Shown piece after piece: positions 45,476-58,625 of a stretch of 64,000 bases of DNA. Each line of letters begins with the position of its first letter. Position 1 is the first letter of the stretch. The stretch is from Aaosphaeria pasadenensis (lineage: Eukaryota; Ascomycota; Dothideomycetes; Pleosporales). The position numbers were made by a program, and so were the translations under genes. The stretch covers positions 868,001-932,000 of the forward strand of contig JAKLMB010000004.1 of assembly GCA_022813625.1 (NCBI GenBank), in the 5' to 3' direction. The notes below the pieces were generated by a model. It was not told the DNA's origin, did no database searches, and saw only the letters and a list, made by a program, of their open reading frames with translations.

Positions 45476-46510
45476 ATGAGACTGTCACTTGCGGTAGTCT
45501 CGTTGGCTGCGGTCGTGAAAGCTACCGTTGACTTCGGAAACTGGCATCCACCCGCCTATGGAGACGTACGATCTCCTTGCCCTGCTCTCAATGCTTTGGT
45601 AAGTGTGGCGGATTTGTGAAGTCATATCGACTTCACGAAAGCTAGTAATGCCGAGAAACCTGAGAACAGAATCACTGACAAGCGGACTAGGCAAATCACA
45701 ATATCCTGCCCCATGATGGAAAGAATCTGACAGTCCCAATCTTCGTCAAGGCGTTGACCGAGGCTCTGAATTTCAGTGTGGAAGTTGCAACTATTGTATC
45801 TTCGGCAGCTCTGCAAACCGTGCCTCAAGGTTCTACCACGCTCAATCTTGACGACTTGAGTAAGCACAACATCATCGAACACGACGGATCTCTCTCGCGT
45901 CAAGACTTCAACATAAGTGGAGACGCCACTACCTTCAACAGTGGGATCTTCGATGAGTTCGTAGGGTACTTCGGTGGTGCTCAGGATGTTTCACTTCCTG
46001 TTGCAGCTGCAGGTCGCTGGTAAGTTGCTGTTTAGTATGAAAGTGCATACTGTTGCGTCTTGCAGACCGACTGCTATGATACACTGGCTCTGACCAAGAT
46101 GAATCAATTCACTAACGGTAATAAGGGGACGTATCAACTCTGCGAAAGCCAAAAACCCTGCATTCTCCTATACAGCAAGTCAGCGATTTAGTAGCTACTT
46201 GGAGTCAGCAATCTACTCCCTCGTACTCGCCGCCCCGAAAAAGCAAGCCGTGCCGCTGGCCTGGCTAAATGCCCTCTTCAGTAAGTGTTTGCTGTGAATA
46301 CTTGGTAACTTAAGCTTATATCCACCACCAGAAGAGGAACGATTCCCGTACAACGAGGGATGGCGCACGCCACAGTCTCCAACAAACGCTGCTAGCCTTG
46401 CGTCGACAATCTTGATTCTATCACTGGCCACCCCAGAAGATCTAACGTTCGGTTCTGCACCTGCTTCAGGCTTCCACGGGGAGGGATTAGTCTTCGACGA
46501 ACTGAAGTGA
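45476..46510 (+). CDS. secreted heme-thiolate peroxidase (chloroperoxidase / unspecific peroxygenase family)
   Basis: join(45476..45598, 45691..46019, 46126..46280, 46332..46510), 261 aa, typical of the short peroxygenase class. The enzyme uses H2O2 to oxygenate or halogenate organic substrates through a cysteine-ligated heme. A signal peptide covers residues 1-16 (MRLSLAVVSLAAVVKA). The heme-ligand motif SPCPALNALANH has Cys35 and is completed across intron 1. The EHDGSLSR motif (residues 104-111) supplies Glu104, His105, Asp106 and Ser108 for Mg binding. The three introns are GT-AG, the second ending in AAG soon after a CTAAC branch site. It lies 289 bases upstream of the aldolase gene on the same strand and in an isolated accessory trio. 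Confidence 0.92.
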
Positions 46511-46799
46511 TGGATATCATGATTCCAAGCTATGACGTCCATATAGGCGAGTTATCTTAATGCAGAGGGAAGACGGGACCTTATATATCAAAGGTACATG
46601 AGAGGGTTAACAGATGAAATACATATTATAAAAGATGACCCTGTTACGATGTGTCCGAGCAATCTCCGCTCGCTAGTGGGTGCGCGTGAGCTAGTGCATG
46701 GTTGTGCCCAAACGTCATCGAGCATGCGGTCACCCTCATCACAAGCCATTTCCCTTCCGTGCATCATGCCTTCATACGCTCAACTTTCACGAACTGACC

Positions 46800-47825
46800 A
46801 TGTCTGCTGGATACTTCCCGAAACGTGAGAAGGTTGGTCTTGAGGATCTTTTCAAGGGACTTGTCACGGCCTCCCACATTCTTCACCGTGAAGATGTGCT
46901 AGATGCATACGGGCACATCTCAGTGCGCAGTCCTGACAACCCTGCAACATTCTGGATGCCCTGCGATATCTCGCCAGCTTTGATAAGTACCCCCGAGGAT
47001 TTGATTGAATACAACGTGGAAGACGCTACGCCAGTAGAGAAGAGCTCGAAGTCTGGGTATCTGGAAAGACACATACACAGCGAAATCTATAAGCGATTTC
47101 CCGCGATCAACAGTGTGGTACACAGCCATTGTAGTGATGTGCTACCATATTGCGTGAGTGGTGTTCCTCTCAAAGCTACCATACACATGGCAGGCTTTCT
47201 TGGTAAGTGATCCCACCCACCCGGAAACCACTGCGTTTCGCTAATCTCGATCCAATCAACAGGTAATAATGTACCTGTCTGGGACGCTGCATCGCACTAC
47301 CCCAGCGGATCGAAGCATGACCTCCTCGTGCGTGACTCGACTCTAGGTGCATCGCTATCTGCAGCCTTCAAACCAGCAACCTCTGCCGGCTTCCTGTATT
47401 CTAAAGTTCGCTCCGCTCTTCCCACACAAATTGCGGGCAATCCCCCAGACCCTTCTCGCGAACCGGATCATGCAGTCGTTCTACTGCAGGGGCATGGATT
47501 CGTCACTGTGGCACACGGAATCGAAGAAGCTGTATACCAAGCCATCTACACTCGGGAAGCTGCAAAGGCGCAAACAGCAGCGTTAACAATCCGGAATGCT
47601 CACTTCGGCCATATCGTCGAAGGCAAGATCGATGTCGAAGGAGGAGGGAAAATCAAATCCGCAAAGGTCAAAGCTGAAGGCGATCTCAAGTATTTGAAAG
47701 ATGGCGAAGCTCATGATGCTTGGGAATCCATGCAGGAGACCGTTACTCGGCCATGGGCGCTTTGGTGTCGACAGGTGGAAGTCAGCCCGTTGTATAAGAA
47801 CGAATGCCCTAGTGGGGAAGATTGA
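46800..47825 (+). CDS. class II aldolase/adducin family protein
   Basis: join(46800..47202, 47263..47825), 321 aa. The family splits or epimerises sugar phosphates or related hydroxy-acids with a divalent metal. Metal-ligand motifs are HSHCSD (His108, His110) and GHGFVTVAHG (His212), with the general base Glu94 in HIHSEIYKRF. AYGHISVRSP near residue 40 is also typical. The one intron (GTAAGT...CAACAG) restores the motif AGFLGNNVPVWDAA. The length is typical of fungal members. No signal peptide, so it is cytosolic. A TTATATAT element lies at 46581-46588, about 215 bases upstream. The C-terminal 50 residues carry a Lys-rich linker. The substrate is unknown; proximity to the lyase suggests sugar or sugar-acid use, but this is inference. 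Confidence 0.9.
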
Positions 47826-48714
47826 GGGGGATATAAGGAACTTGGGAAGTACACTTGCCGTTTCCTGGCATTGATGGTTATGCGTTCGCTTTAAATAATG
47901 ATAATGAATTACTCCAACAGAATACAATATAGTATACCTCGCGTACTTTGGTGCGACTATCCTTGCTCCATCAAGTCCGAACAAGAGATACAAGAGCCCC
48001 TTTGGCGAAAACATTTTCACAATAGGAAAGTATGTGATGCAGCTGTTATTAACTTCCCACAAGGTGGCGGTGCTTCCTGTGGCACCCGGAATATATTCAC
48101 CATTCTCTTTCAAGAGGGAAAGGAAAATGTTCCGGGCCGCCAGCGATTTGTATCAGTTTTCTGGAAGGACCGTTTGTATCCACCTGTCAGAATATAGGGG
48201 CGCCACTAATTCCACCCAGGGGTATCAACGCCAAGGCCCTTATATTGAAACAATAATCAAACTAGACTTTGCAAAGTATGTTATTCCGCCACTATCGTTT
48301 CAAGGATTGCACAATCTGAAGGTCGAAAAACACATCGTGTTGCCGGAACAAATAGCGTCTATCCACCCTCACTCGAAGTTGAGATGCAGTTGAACTTTGG
48401 TAGCGAGGAGAAGACCGGGCCAAACGTCAATCTAGGGATCATCTACCCGGGTTACTGAACCGCTGTGCAACTAATGAAGCAACGCGGAAGCTAATATCGC
48501 CATCTATATCAAGATCATGGGGTCGCAATCTGGAGATATCGCGTGGCGCAATGCTGGGTGCGGAGATGAGAGGGTCTCGGCACAATTAGTTCCGGTAGAC
48601 GTCCTCAATGGAAGAATATACAACTGATTCAGTGATATATACAATGCGGTGCCTTTCTCTTTCAATGGGGCGGTAATTCACTGCATTCACTCTTTTCGAT
48701 TCATAATTCCAATC
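47826..48714. other. intergenic region and promoter of the rhamnogalacturonan lyase
   Basis: About 890 bases with no gene. A GATATATA element at 48634-48641 lies about 75 bases before the lyase ATG. Confidence 0.5.
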
Positions 48715-50381
48715 ATGTTCTTCAAATCGGCTTTGCTGGCCACGGCCGCCTTCTCTGCTTCAGCATTCGCAGCTTTTGGCATAACCCAATCGGGAGATAA
48801 TATTGTAGTCGATGCAGGCTCAGACAATGCTTTGAAATTTACAGTGAACGCAAAGAGTTGCGACATAACGTCGATTCTCTACAGAGGAGAGGAGTTGCAG
48901 GATAAGGCAAAGGGATCGCACATCTCTTCCGGTCTTGGATCCGCTACCGTTAAGTCTGAGACGATCTCAGGTACGTTGTCGATCTTTCTTGCAATCTACG
49001 GACGCTCTCTAATCACGATGCTTGAACAGGCAAATATGCCAAAATCACCTGCACCACTTCCACGTTAACGCACTACCTCGTTGTTCGCTCTGGAGAATCC
49101 ACGATATGGATGGCCACCCACACCACCGCTGAGCCAGACATCGGCGAGCTCCGCTTCATCGCTCGTCTGTCTTCCAGCAAACTTCCGCTCGAGTACCCAT
49201 TCGGAGCCGTTTCCACTACCGCAGGATCCTCGTCTACCGTCGAGGGCTCTGATGTCTTCGTCGTCAACGGCCAGACACGGTCCAAGTTCTACTCCTCAGA
49301 GCGATTCATTGACGACTACACGCACTGTGTGAAGCGAGAGAGCGATACCATACACGCCTGCATCCTCTTGAACTCGTACTCCTATGAAGGCAGCTCTGGA
49401 GGCCCCTTCTTCCGTGACATCAACACCAACAACGCTGGCGATGCCACCAACCTCTACTTCTACATGAACAGCGGCCATGTTCAGACCGAGAGCTTCCGCA
49501 TGGGTCTGCACGGCCCCTATGCTCTCCAGTTCTCTCGCTCTGGAGTGCCCAATGGAAAGACCATGGACTCGACCTTCTTCTCCGAACTCGGCATCCAGGG
49601 CTACGTGGCCGCCTCTGGCCGCGGAACCGTGAGCGGAACAGCCACGGGCGTCAACAGCAAGTTCCAAAGAGTGCTACACTGGTACAACAAAGACGCGCAG
49701 TACTGGGCATACGCCAATTCCGCAGGCGCCTTCACGAGTCCCGCCATGAAGCCCGGAACCTACACGCAGGTGCTGTACCAGGGAGAATTCAAAGTAGGCA
49801 GCTCATCGGTCACTGTATCAGCAGGAAAAACCACCGCCGCCAACATCGCCGCGTCGACGCAGTCCCGTAACACCATCTGGCAAATTGGCGAGTGGGACGG
49901 CCAGCCCACTGGGTTCCGCAACGCAGACAAGCAGCTCCGCATGCACCCCTCCGACTCCCGCATGTCGTCCTGGGGTCCTTTGACTTACACCGTTGGCTCG
50001 TCGTCTCTCGATAGCATCCCCATGGCGCTCTTCAAGGGTTCGAATGCGCCTCTCACTATCAAGTTTAAGCTTGATGCTACCCAGGCCAGCGGCGCTGCCA
50101 CTCTTCGTGTTGGCACTACGCTCTCTTTCACCGGTGCTCGTCCCTCCGCTTCCATCAACTCGTTCAATGCTGTTACGCCCGCTGCGCCGACCAAGATCGA
50201 CAGCCGTGGCGTAACTCGAGGCGCTTACAGGGGCTTCGGAGAGGTTTACGACTACGCTATCCCAGCCGGCACGCTCAAGAATGGTGACAACACTATTACT
50301 ATCAACGTCGCTAGCGGTAGCAGCGGCGACCTCTATCTCGCTCCTAATGTCATCCTCGACGCCATAGAGCTCTTCAAGTAG
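48715..50381 (+). CDS. rhamnogalacturonan lyase, polysaccharide lyase family 4
   Basis: join(48715..48970, 49030..50381), 535 aa, the size of the fungal RglA type. It cleaves the alpha-1,4 bond between rhamnose and galacturonate in the pectin rhamnogalacturonan-I backbone by beta-elimination, outside the cell. A signal peptide covers about residues 1-19 (MFFKSALLATAAFSASAFA). Next come the catalytic beta-super-sandwich (AFGITQSGDNIVVDAGS onward, SSERFIDDYTHC, GGPFFRDI, YMNSGHVQTE), the fibronectin-III-like middle (about 290-340, VLYQGEFKVG) and a C-terminal carbohydrate-binding jelly roll (IWQIGEWDGQPTGFRNAD onward). The frame is open further upstream; the ATG at 48715 is chosen because it gives a clean signal peptide. 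The second exon is rich in C-ending codons, suggesting high expression. Confidence 0.95.
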
Positions 50382-53300
50382 AGAAGATGGCTTATGCTAT
50401 AGCTTAGGGTGCGGATTGGACGCGCGAGGACTCGAGGAGTTGAAGCTCAGACTGCTCACTATCTTTCTTTGTACATATTTTCTACCCAGATATTCTGGTC
50501 TGAGTGACGTTACGTCCGACTTGAGAGACAAATGTATATACCTCATGTCTCTACACTATGTTCGTTCACCTGTGATGTATCGATGCGTGCTTCCAAGCCG
50601 TATGAGGAGTAGTGATTCGCTCAATGATTGATTGATTATAACATATTGCCAAGTCTTATCACCGTACAGCATACTATTGTCCTGTGCTGTAGAACACAAC
50701 CCAAGGCGAAGAATTTCATGAAGCAGGTTTATTGTCCCAGGAAAGGTAACGCAGATATGAAAGTACAAAGGCACACGACTTCCAAGACAGTCCACCTGGA
50801 GAGCATCGCCGATTACCCACCACACATACACACCAACATGCTTTCATCAGAAATCGGTCGAGTTTCGCACTGGTAACTTCCCAAAGCGGCAGTATGCATA
50901 TTCCCCCATAGACTCGGTTCTAAGTTCAAAAAAGCAAATGGTTGTTGTATACAAGGATAGACGATCCATGTCTATGAGCTTTCAAGTGTTAAATCTAGTG
51001 TTCTCATACGCCGGAAGGACACTCCGAGAGTGAGTGGATGGTAAGCTGCAGTCGTTCATTGAGTCCCGCTGTGCCTCAATTTGCCTTCTTCGCTTGTGGA
51101 TACCGTTGCATATCTGCGTGTCTGTATGTCTGCATGTCTGAGAGCCTAGAAAGCCTATCGATTGATATGCTCGGCATCTTTGCCCGACATTGAGATGTTC
51201 GACGTTCCTGACAAAGAGATCTTCGGACTATGGAACATGCACGTATGTATTTGGTAGTTAGCTGGACCTGCTATGCCAATTCAACAATGCGACTCCTCAC
51301 CCTCCAGCGGCAGGCGCGCCATGTAAAATATCCTTGCGGTAGAATCATTCGCCAAACATTGTAAATACGGTCGAGCAGAATCGTTCTATTTTCGAAACAG
51401 GTGATTAGGTATTTTTTCCCATTATTGCGACCCTTGCACCCTCAACCCCCGATCAGCCCCGGCTGCCCAACCCGCCATGACTCGCTTGCCGACTGGGCGA
51501 GTGTTGACGACAGGCCTCCCGCGAGAAAGAAAGACAGTGCGCAAGCGAATTGACTGGATGGGGAGGGGCCCGTGGTGGGAATAATGCTGCAAGTGTCCCT
51601 GCTTTGCCTCCCCTTCGCGGGTCCCTGGACATGTTCGGGGGAAATGCGCCAAGTTAAGGAGTATTACATGTGTGCTCCGTACTGCATCGAATGTTATCGT
51701 GCTCGTACCAAACTGACGGGATGGATGGTCAATTGCGGGATGCCTTAATCCCTTGCAGATATTGGTGGATATACCTCGATATACACATTTCTCACGAACG
51801 GGTTCGAAGTGAATTGCTGGTATAAGCGGATGATTCGATCGAAACTCACAGATATCTTGCTGGCGAGATAACGAGTATGCCTATTTCGGCCGACATTCTT
51901 TGCCTCTTGACACTCCGCGGAACACACGCATGGGGAGGAAAAGAGGCGTATGTAGTTGCTGTTACAGGCTGAATTCAATATTCTCTGTAGCTGCCGATCT
52001 GTCGCGAAATGTACTCGGTGTGCTATCATGGCTTGTCTCTGAACGGTGTCGAGTAGCTTCAAATCGTACCACTTTGGGTCGTTGTACGCGGCGACCTGTC
52101 AGACATCGGCGATGGGCGAGCGCCCTGGTACCAAGGGTATGGGCTGTAGATACACAATTAGAACACGCTGACCACTGTGAAGTTGCGACGAGCCGTGTGT
52201 TGGGCTGAACTCCGTTGATTTTCGGAATTTTCCAGAGGCACAGGAGTATGCGGTAGCGGCGGAAGTGCGTTCACGTTCCGGGCTTTGTAATGTAGACAGC
52301 ACGGTGGTTGTGGCGAGTCAAAGTTGCAAAGGAAACAATGACAAGACACCTGCTACTGACAAATGACCCAACTGAGCGGTTCTATCTAACTGAATCTGCG
52401 CAGCCATGCATAAGAAGGTCGGAAGTTCCGATCATGATCAGCAACGTTCCGACGTGTGCTTCAGGCATTTGCCGGCAGGATGCTGTGAAGGGCCTGATCC
52501 GCGGTGGCCTGATTCTAGAAAGAAACGTGACTGGAAGCCTGCATATAGTAGATTTCAATCATTAATGTTAAGAAAGAATGCGGGAATGACCAAATCAGGA
52601 TTGCGGATTCTGTTAATGTTGGATGTGATGGCCCAACAAGTGAAATTCAAAACCCATTTATCAGTTCGTATTGGCCCTGGAGGACAATGCCTCCGGTAGC
52701 GGAAGCATAGCTTCATCTCAATGGTGGGAACATTACCTGATTTTTTGATTCGTCTGCAACAAAATCTGTGCATGTCTAATGGTGATGGCGTTTATTACGA
52801 ATGGTTGGGGTGAAATGGTATGGCTCACAGCAACGCCAGGACGCAACTAGTAGATGGTATATTTTGCTCCTGCCAAAGACGGTGTTGCGCTCTTACCTGT
52901 CACGACCGGTGGTGATTGTGTCGTTGGAAGAAGATCTCTAGTAGTAGAATACACAGTAGTGCTCAACAGTTCTTGCACTCTCTATCATTGTTCTGAAAGG
53001 GGTCGCAGCTCGCATCTCGCAAGACAACGAAACCTTGTGGCAGAGGAGGTCAATGCCTAAGTATCCTGGACGCGTGGGGGTGAATAACAATGCCTAGCTT
53101 TAAGAAAATAATCCATGACTAGCGACTTAATATGAGATGCTGTGATCTGATTAGTCTCTAGCAATTGCTAGGTTGCTAGGTTGCCTGAAATCGTCGGTTG
53201 TTGGATACATTGTCGTGTAGGTACACCACGAATGATCCAGACATCTCCAGTCTTCATACCCGCCGAGTTGAATCAAATATCATGAGGCAAGGGTTTGATG

Positions 53301-56300
53301 TAGCTCTGAGGATGCGGCAACAGGACGAATGGAGGATTCCGACTCGTGCGATTCAGTTGCTTTGTGAATTGACTTCCCGGTGTTTCCAGCCAGAGGACAT
53401 AAATGAATAGGAAGCAGAACTTTAGAGTAAACACTTAGCTGGAAGCTGCCACGGCTGCCATTTCCAATCTCCCTATTACCTACGTTACGGACTTGGACGC
53501 CCCAAAAACTAGTCAGTTTGGCAAGCGCGTATGATGCGTTCTTACAACCAGCTATTCCCGGCCTCCACTATTTCACGTTTGTAGCACAGGGCGATATCTG
53601 AGTCCTCGAAGAAATTAATAGAAACGTTTCACTTCAGGAACGGTGAAATCGGTTCAATGACTCGTTCATTGTCACAAGCGGCAAGCCGCTTCCCCTAGTG
53701 TATTCACCGCATGAGGCCTTAACAGTGGCACATATTACATGCCAGCACATTCGCCATACCGAAGCTTGCCGTTTCCTAGCATCATATTGCGCATGACCTT
53801 CGCCAAACCTTTGTTTGGACGCAGCCACAGAAATGGTTAAGGGATTCCTACGGAATAATCTCACATCAATGCCTAGAATCCCATCCTATCGCGTATTGCA
53901 TCAGCACGATATCGCTAGGACCATGCAGCGGTTGAACCTAATCAGTGCATTTATTGAATTGGGGATCGGTTCGCTGGGGTTTGTTGCTAGGCATAGCCTA
54001 TAGGTACATGTCTTGTTCCTAGCAATGGCGCCGATCTGCTTGCAATCAGATGTGGGGAAGAGATTGTGCATGTGGTACCGAATGAGCAAAGATAGAATAG
54101 GCACACGGATATGCTTCGAAGAAAGCAACGTGCTAGGTAGAACAGATCCACCCGTGCGGCACCAATTGAAAGCACATTGGATGAAACCACTGCTCCCGCA
54201 GGCGAAGAGTGGGGAAACGAGCCGTGCCCAGCTACGGGTCTGGTGGACAAGACGGCGGCCGCACCCGGGAGAGTTTAAAGGCATGGACCAATTCTCATGA
54301 CCAGGGTCCAAAAACTAGTGATAGAGCCGCAGTAAACGAAATAATGTGGCATGACGTGAATGGATGCATAACTGGGGTGACCGTGATAGGATCTCAATAC
54401 GCCTTTGCATTCAAGGTCGTCATGGACTGTTGTCCAAAAGAATACGCAGTTGGCTGGTAATGACGCTGAGATCTCATTGAGTCATCTAGATATAGGTCCA
54501 TTGTACGCGTTGCAGCAAGGCCTGATTGGGGGAAGTCGTGAGATTGGGCCCGGACTGGACTGGCTGACTGACTGAAGGGCGGTCTGCAGAGCGAACTTGT
54601 ACGCGTTTGTGCGGTGTAGAGGAAGCACGGTATATGCTCGAAAATGTATTCAGGATCGTGGATGTAGAAGAAGCACTGCATTTCAGACATGTTCTGGGAC
54701 AACAACTGCCTCGGAGATCATGTGTCCAGGTTTGCATGTGCATCTTCGGACGCTTACACTGGTGACTGTTACCACTCCAGAGTGTTTGGTCGGTTCCATT
54801 TGCACGAGGAGCCACCAGACCGCAGCGTGGCACGATACTGCATGACATACAGAGGCCCCCAGGAAGAGAGCAATGAGACAGCGAGTCAAGCACACTTCCA
54901 GTGCTCGATTAGGGAGGAAGCGAGACGAGTCTAACTCGTAGCTTACTGAGCTCGCAATGTCTAGACGTCAAGACTCAGGACCTGATTCGGCAAGGGTCCG
55001 GAAGGAACAGGTGTTGTCGCTGGATGATGCTGATCGCTGGCGAACGTTGGCTTTGGCGCTGGATAGCGGCTGCATCGACTTGACCGATCAGGGACCAAAG
55101 CCAGAAGTGCAGCACTCAATAGGAACATCTCCCGATCAAGCGCGTCGGCACTAAAAGGCTTCGCCTCGACTCATGGAGGAATGAACTTGTGACTTGTGCA
55201 CGGTGAGAACAGTCGTGGGCCGGCTGGCTGGCTGGGTGGCCATGATGGCAAACTTCATTGTTGAATATAGTAATTTGTTGGCGAATTGTCGGGCTCCAAT
55301 GCCTCATGCCTACATTCATTTCCGAAGGAGCTGAAAACCTGGCGCAACGACAAGACAGGCGAGTTGAGATTGACCTCGGAAACCCTGGCTAAAACCACAC
55401 AAGTCTATCAGGCGAAGGAATGGGTGCTGGTCGCGTTATGGCCACTAAGGGGGCTGGGTAGTCCGATCGCCGGTGGCTTGAACGCTTGGATCTGGAAGAG
55501 AGTTTACACCGTATCGTAGCTACTGTTGTACAGTACGGAGTACTTTGTATGTACAAGCAGATAATTGCTCTGTAAGTATACGGCCTGCACATGAAGCATG
55601 CACATGTACCTACAAATCAATTATGTATACGTGCGTGCATGAATGCGCCGTGCATGCGTGTACCTTGCTGATATGAGGTGGTGTGCATCCATACAGTATT
55701 GACGTACGGAATGATGGATCAGAATTGAGAATCGAGGATAGAAAAGAGAAGAGATTGGAAGAGACGCCTCCTCTCTGTACCTGGGTAATGCCTGGGTAGT
55801 TGTCAGAGGGTGAAGAGAAGATCCATTGAGAGAGGAGGGACAGACTAAACCCCTTTTGTGCACTCATGTCGTCTCTCCTATCCAATCCAGTTCCACTCCA
55901 CCATCTTCTCTTCTCTTTCTCTCCCTTTGCCTGTTCCTCTCTTATGTGTACGGAGTATTACTGTACGTACCTATACTATAGTACTCCGTACTCCTCTTTC
56001 ATTGAGTTACACCATAATTAGCATACATCTTATTAGTTATTAAATGAACCCCAGACCTACCCACCCACACACACACATACCTCCACTGGCTACACACCCA
56101 CACCCACACCCATCTTTTCTCACGCATGTAACATACACCCACCTCGCGGAAGCTGCATCCGCAGCCCGCGATGCTGTACTTGGTTGCTCGCAGGACATGG
56201 GCTTGCTTGTGCCTGTTGCTTGTGCGTATGTGCATGTGCACGCCCTCTCCCTCTCCCCCTCCCGTCTATGGACCACGGTCTACCCAGCTATCGCTTCGTT

Positions 56301-57466
56301 GTGTATCCTCTTGTCTCGTTTCGTTCTAACCACCCTAGACCGTCCAATTGCATACATGTGTTGGACGTTGCCGACTCCCAGTGCCCCAGCAAATCATTGA
56401 GGTCGTACGTTGGTGGATCCGTGTAGACGCCCCCTGGACCTCCCAAGGCTCTGAATTCACTCTTGCACCTCTACTTTGCCCAATCGAGACTAGACGGAGC
56501 CACCTCTGCTCCATATGGACGTTGTAGCTGTAGGTGCATTGTATTACATCAAGCTGTACCTAGGGGTGGAGGGATTGGGAAGCATTTCCACCATAGCCAT
56601 AGCCCTAGGCATGGCCCATACCATAGCCATAGTGGTGGCATGGCCCTCATCCTCTTCGCCTGAATGCTGCAGTCCGAGTCGCGATACTCACTGGTTGCTA
56701 GCCCTGTCGATCCACGCATTTTGCACGGTTGGATTTACCCGCCTTTTTCTCCAACGGACCTCTCAGATTGCTTGTATTGCTGCTCAATTATCTCTTTCCC
56801 TGCATTCCCTCGAATTGTTCGCTTCATCTGACTTGCTGTAGTCTCTTGGCCCCGGGTCGTAGCACTGTCCAGCCTGTCCAGCCTGTCCAACACTGCAGGC
56901 TTCCTGTACCGTCCTGTAATCTGCGTAGGTTGCCCATCGGCTTGCCACGCCATTGCCGCCCATGGCCCATCTCGATGATGCAACGAAAGATACTAGTCTC
57001 CCCCTCCCTCCTGTGCCCGTGCTGAGCCAGCCATCCGCCATATCTTAATCACCTTTGTCCACGTTTCGATGCCTCGATGCTCGATATCATTCTACCGCCG
57101 TGTCCCACGCTAATAGTGCCTTGACGGTCCTAACTCGTTTTGTATGCAAACCCCAGCACTCCGGAATTCCATTGCCCTTCCAGCAAGGCTTACGTGCATA
57201 CCTACTGAGACTCGCTGAGGTACCACTTGCCCGGATTACCATCCCGTTTGAAACCTTTATCAGTCTCCCTTACCCCAATCAAACTTCTTGACCACTCTAG
57301 CTCTGGCGTGCTCCTCGTCTTCTATCACTACCCACCACTCGGGCACCTCTACACGGACTGGACTGGGCTACAGCACGCCCCGCGTGTAGTACTAGCACCG
57401 CCTGCGTATATATCTCTCTGTCTGTCTGGCTCTAACGCACCGGAAACATCATCACAACCGCTCAAG
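50382..57466. other. 7.1-kb gene-free interval
   Basis: This is the largest gene desert in the window. It contains GTACGGAGTAC-type motifs at 55533-55543, 55949-55957 and 55981-55991, a GTTGCTAG tandem at about 53166-53180 and CA/CT-rich stretches near 56060-56110. Open frames are below 140 codons, overlap each other on opposite strands and match nothing I know. Decayed genes may be present but unresolved. Confidence 0.5.
55533..55991. repeat. cluster of three TACGGAGTA/TACTCCGTA motifs
   Basis: Copies at 55534-55542 (within GTACGGAGTAC), 55949-55957 and 55982-55990 (within GTACTCCGTAC). Other exact copies lie at 1642, 4529, 4587, 12511, 14859, 18912 and 32831. Confidence 0.75.
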
Positions 57467-57991
57467 ATGTCCTGGAACTACCAACTCCAAAGAATAAACG
57501 ATTCGTTCCAGCAGATCGCCAATTGGTACAAGGAGTTCATGCATCGAAGCGAACAAGCTTTCCGAGCACTACACCAGCGGATATCCTATCTCGAGGACCG
57601 GCAAGCCTGGCAGGGACCGTCCGACGAGCAAGTGGAACGAGTGCTACGCAAGATCCTAGCGGAGCGTTTCGCTGATCCAGGAATCCAACGGGTGCAGAAT
57701 CCGAATGACATGAAAGACGGTGCCTATTTCGTGCAGAGACCCAAGGATGAGGACATCTCGCTGCCAGTGCCTCTTCCCATCGACGTGTCCTCATTGCAGG
57801 TCGGCATCGATGCCGTTCCGTCGAAGACGTACAGTCAGGACTTTCAGATGCTCGAGAGCAAGCTCGGTGATTTCCCCGCCATCGATATGAACGGGCCTCC
57901 TTCCAGCGATAGCGACTTCAAGGATTCACCAATGCATTTCAAGAGACAGATAACGCCACAGACAAAGCAGGACCGAGAGATATGGAGCTGA
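57467..57991 (+). CDS. hypothetical protein, small with N-terminal coiled coil
   Basis: 174 aa, single exon, ATG at 57467 in a CTCAAGATGTCC context. Residues 1-45 (MSWNYQLQRINDSFQQIANW, then EFMHRSEQAFRALHQRISYL) are amphipathic helix with coiled-coil spacing. Residues 55-85 form a second helical, charged segment (EQVERVLRKILAERFADPG). The C-terminal half is Pro/Asp/Ser-rich and probably disordered. No signal peptide or membrane segment. I do not recognise the family. Balanced composition and codon use support a real gene, and the preceding frame is open but looks noncoding. It stands alone between gene-free stretches. Confidence 0.65.
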   Translation: MSWNYQLQRINDSFQQIANWYKEFMHRSEQAFRALHQRISYLEDRQAWQGPSDEQVERVLRKILAERFADPGIQRVQNPNDMKDGAYFVQRPKDEDISLPVPLPIDVSSLQVGIDAVPSKTYSQDFQMLESKLGDFPAIDMNGPPSSDSDFKDSPMHFKRQITPQTKQDREIWS

Positions 57992-58625
57992 GAAGGCGAT
58001 GTGGCTTCATTCAACTTATCTCACTTCAACAAGTATGTGTGGTTCAAAGTCCATCAAGCAAAAGAGCGAGCAGCTACGTTGGGCACCATCTCTGCAGCTC
58101 GCCTGCGGCCCGAAGTTCCGATGGCCAGGGAGAAGTCGGGTTGTGAGAAGGTATTCACCTGCGTACATTTTGGAAGCATTGTTCAATGGCAGCAGCTCAA
58201 TACCGCCGACAATAATGCTTCGCCGTGGAGTGCAAGGAATAGACACGAAACAATCACATTTGGGGTAGAAGAAGGGCGGCTTGCGGATTGATCTAGTGTT
58301 GGATTTCTCAAAGGCTCTCGCAGGATTGCCCCTCACATTTTAACATTCGACTACGTTGCTTCATTTTTATACAGTTCATCTCATTTGTTTGGCGTTTATT
58401 CTGGAAGGGGGAAAAGGAAACTAGCATATTGTTCTTGAGGCATTTCCAAAAAAGGATGGGTTTGGTGTTGCGTGCGGCGAATTGGCGAAATCGACATCTA
58501 ATGGATATGGATACGAAGGATATTGCAGCGAAACCACATTCACGAATCAATCAATTCCTTTTTCTTTCTCTCCCTCGTTCTTCTTCCCATTTCCTCTCCC
58601 TTTTTTCCCGCGTTATCCACCATGA

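Noticed and set aside
31312..57466. Repeat-induced point mutation or an intact transposon in the gene-poor half
   Set aside because: No strong AT skew, no terminal repeats, and no transposase, integrase or reverse-transcriptase motif could be read; the decayed segments do not resemble transposon proteins that I know.
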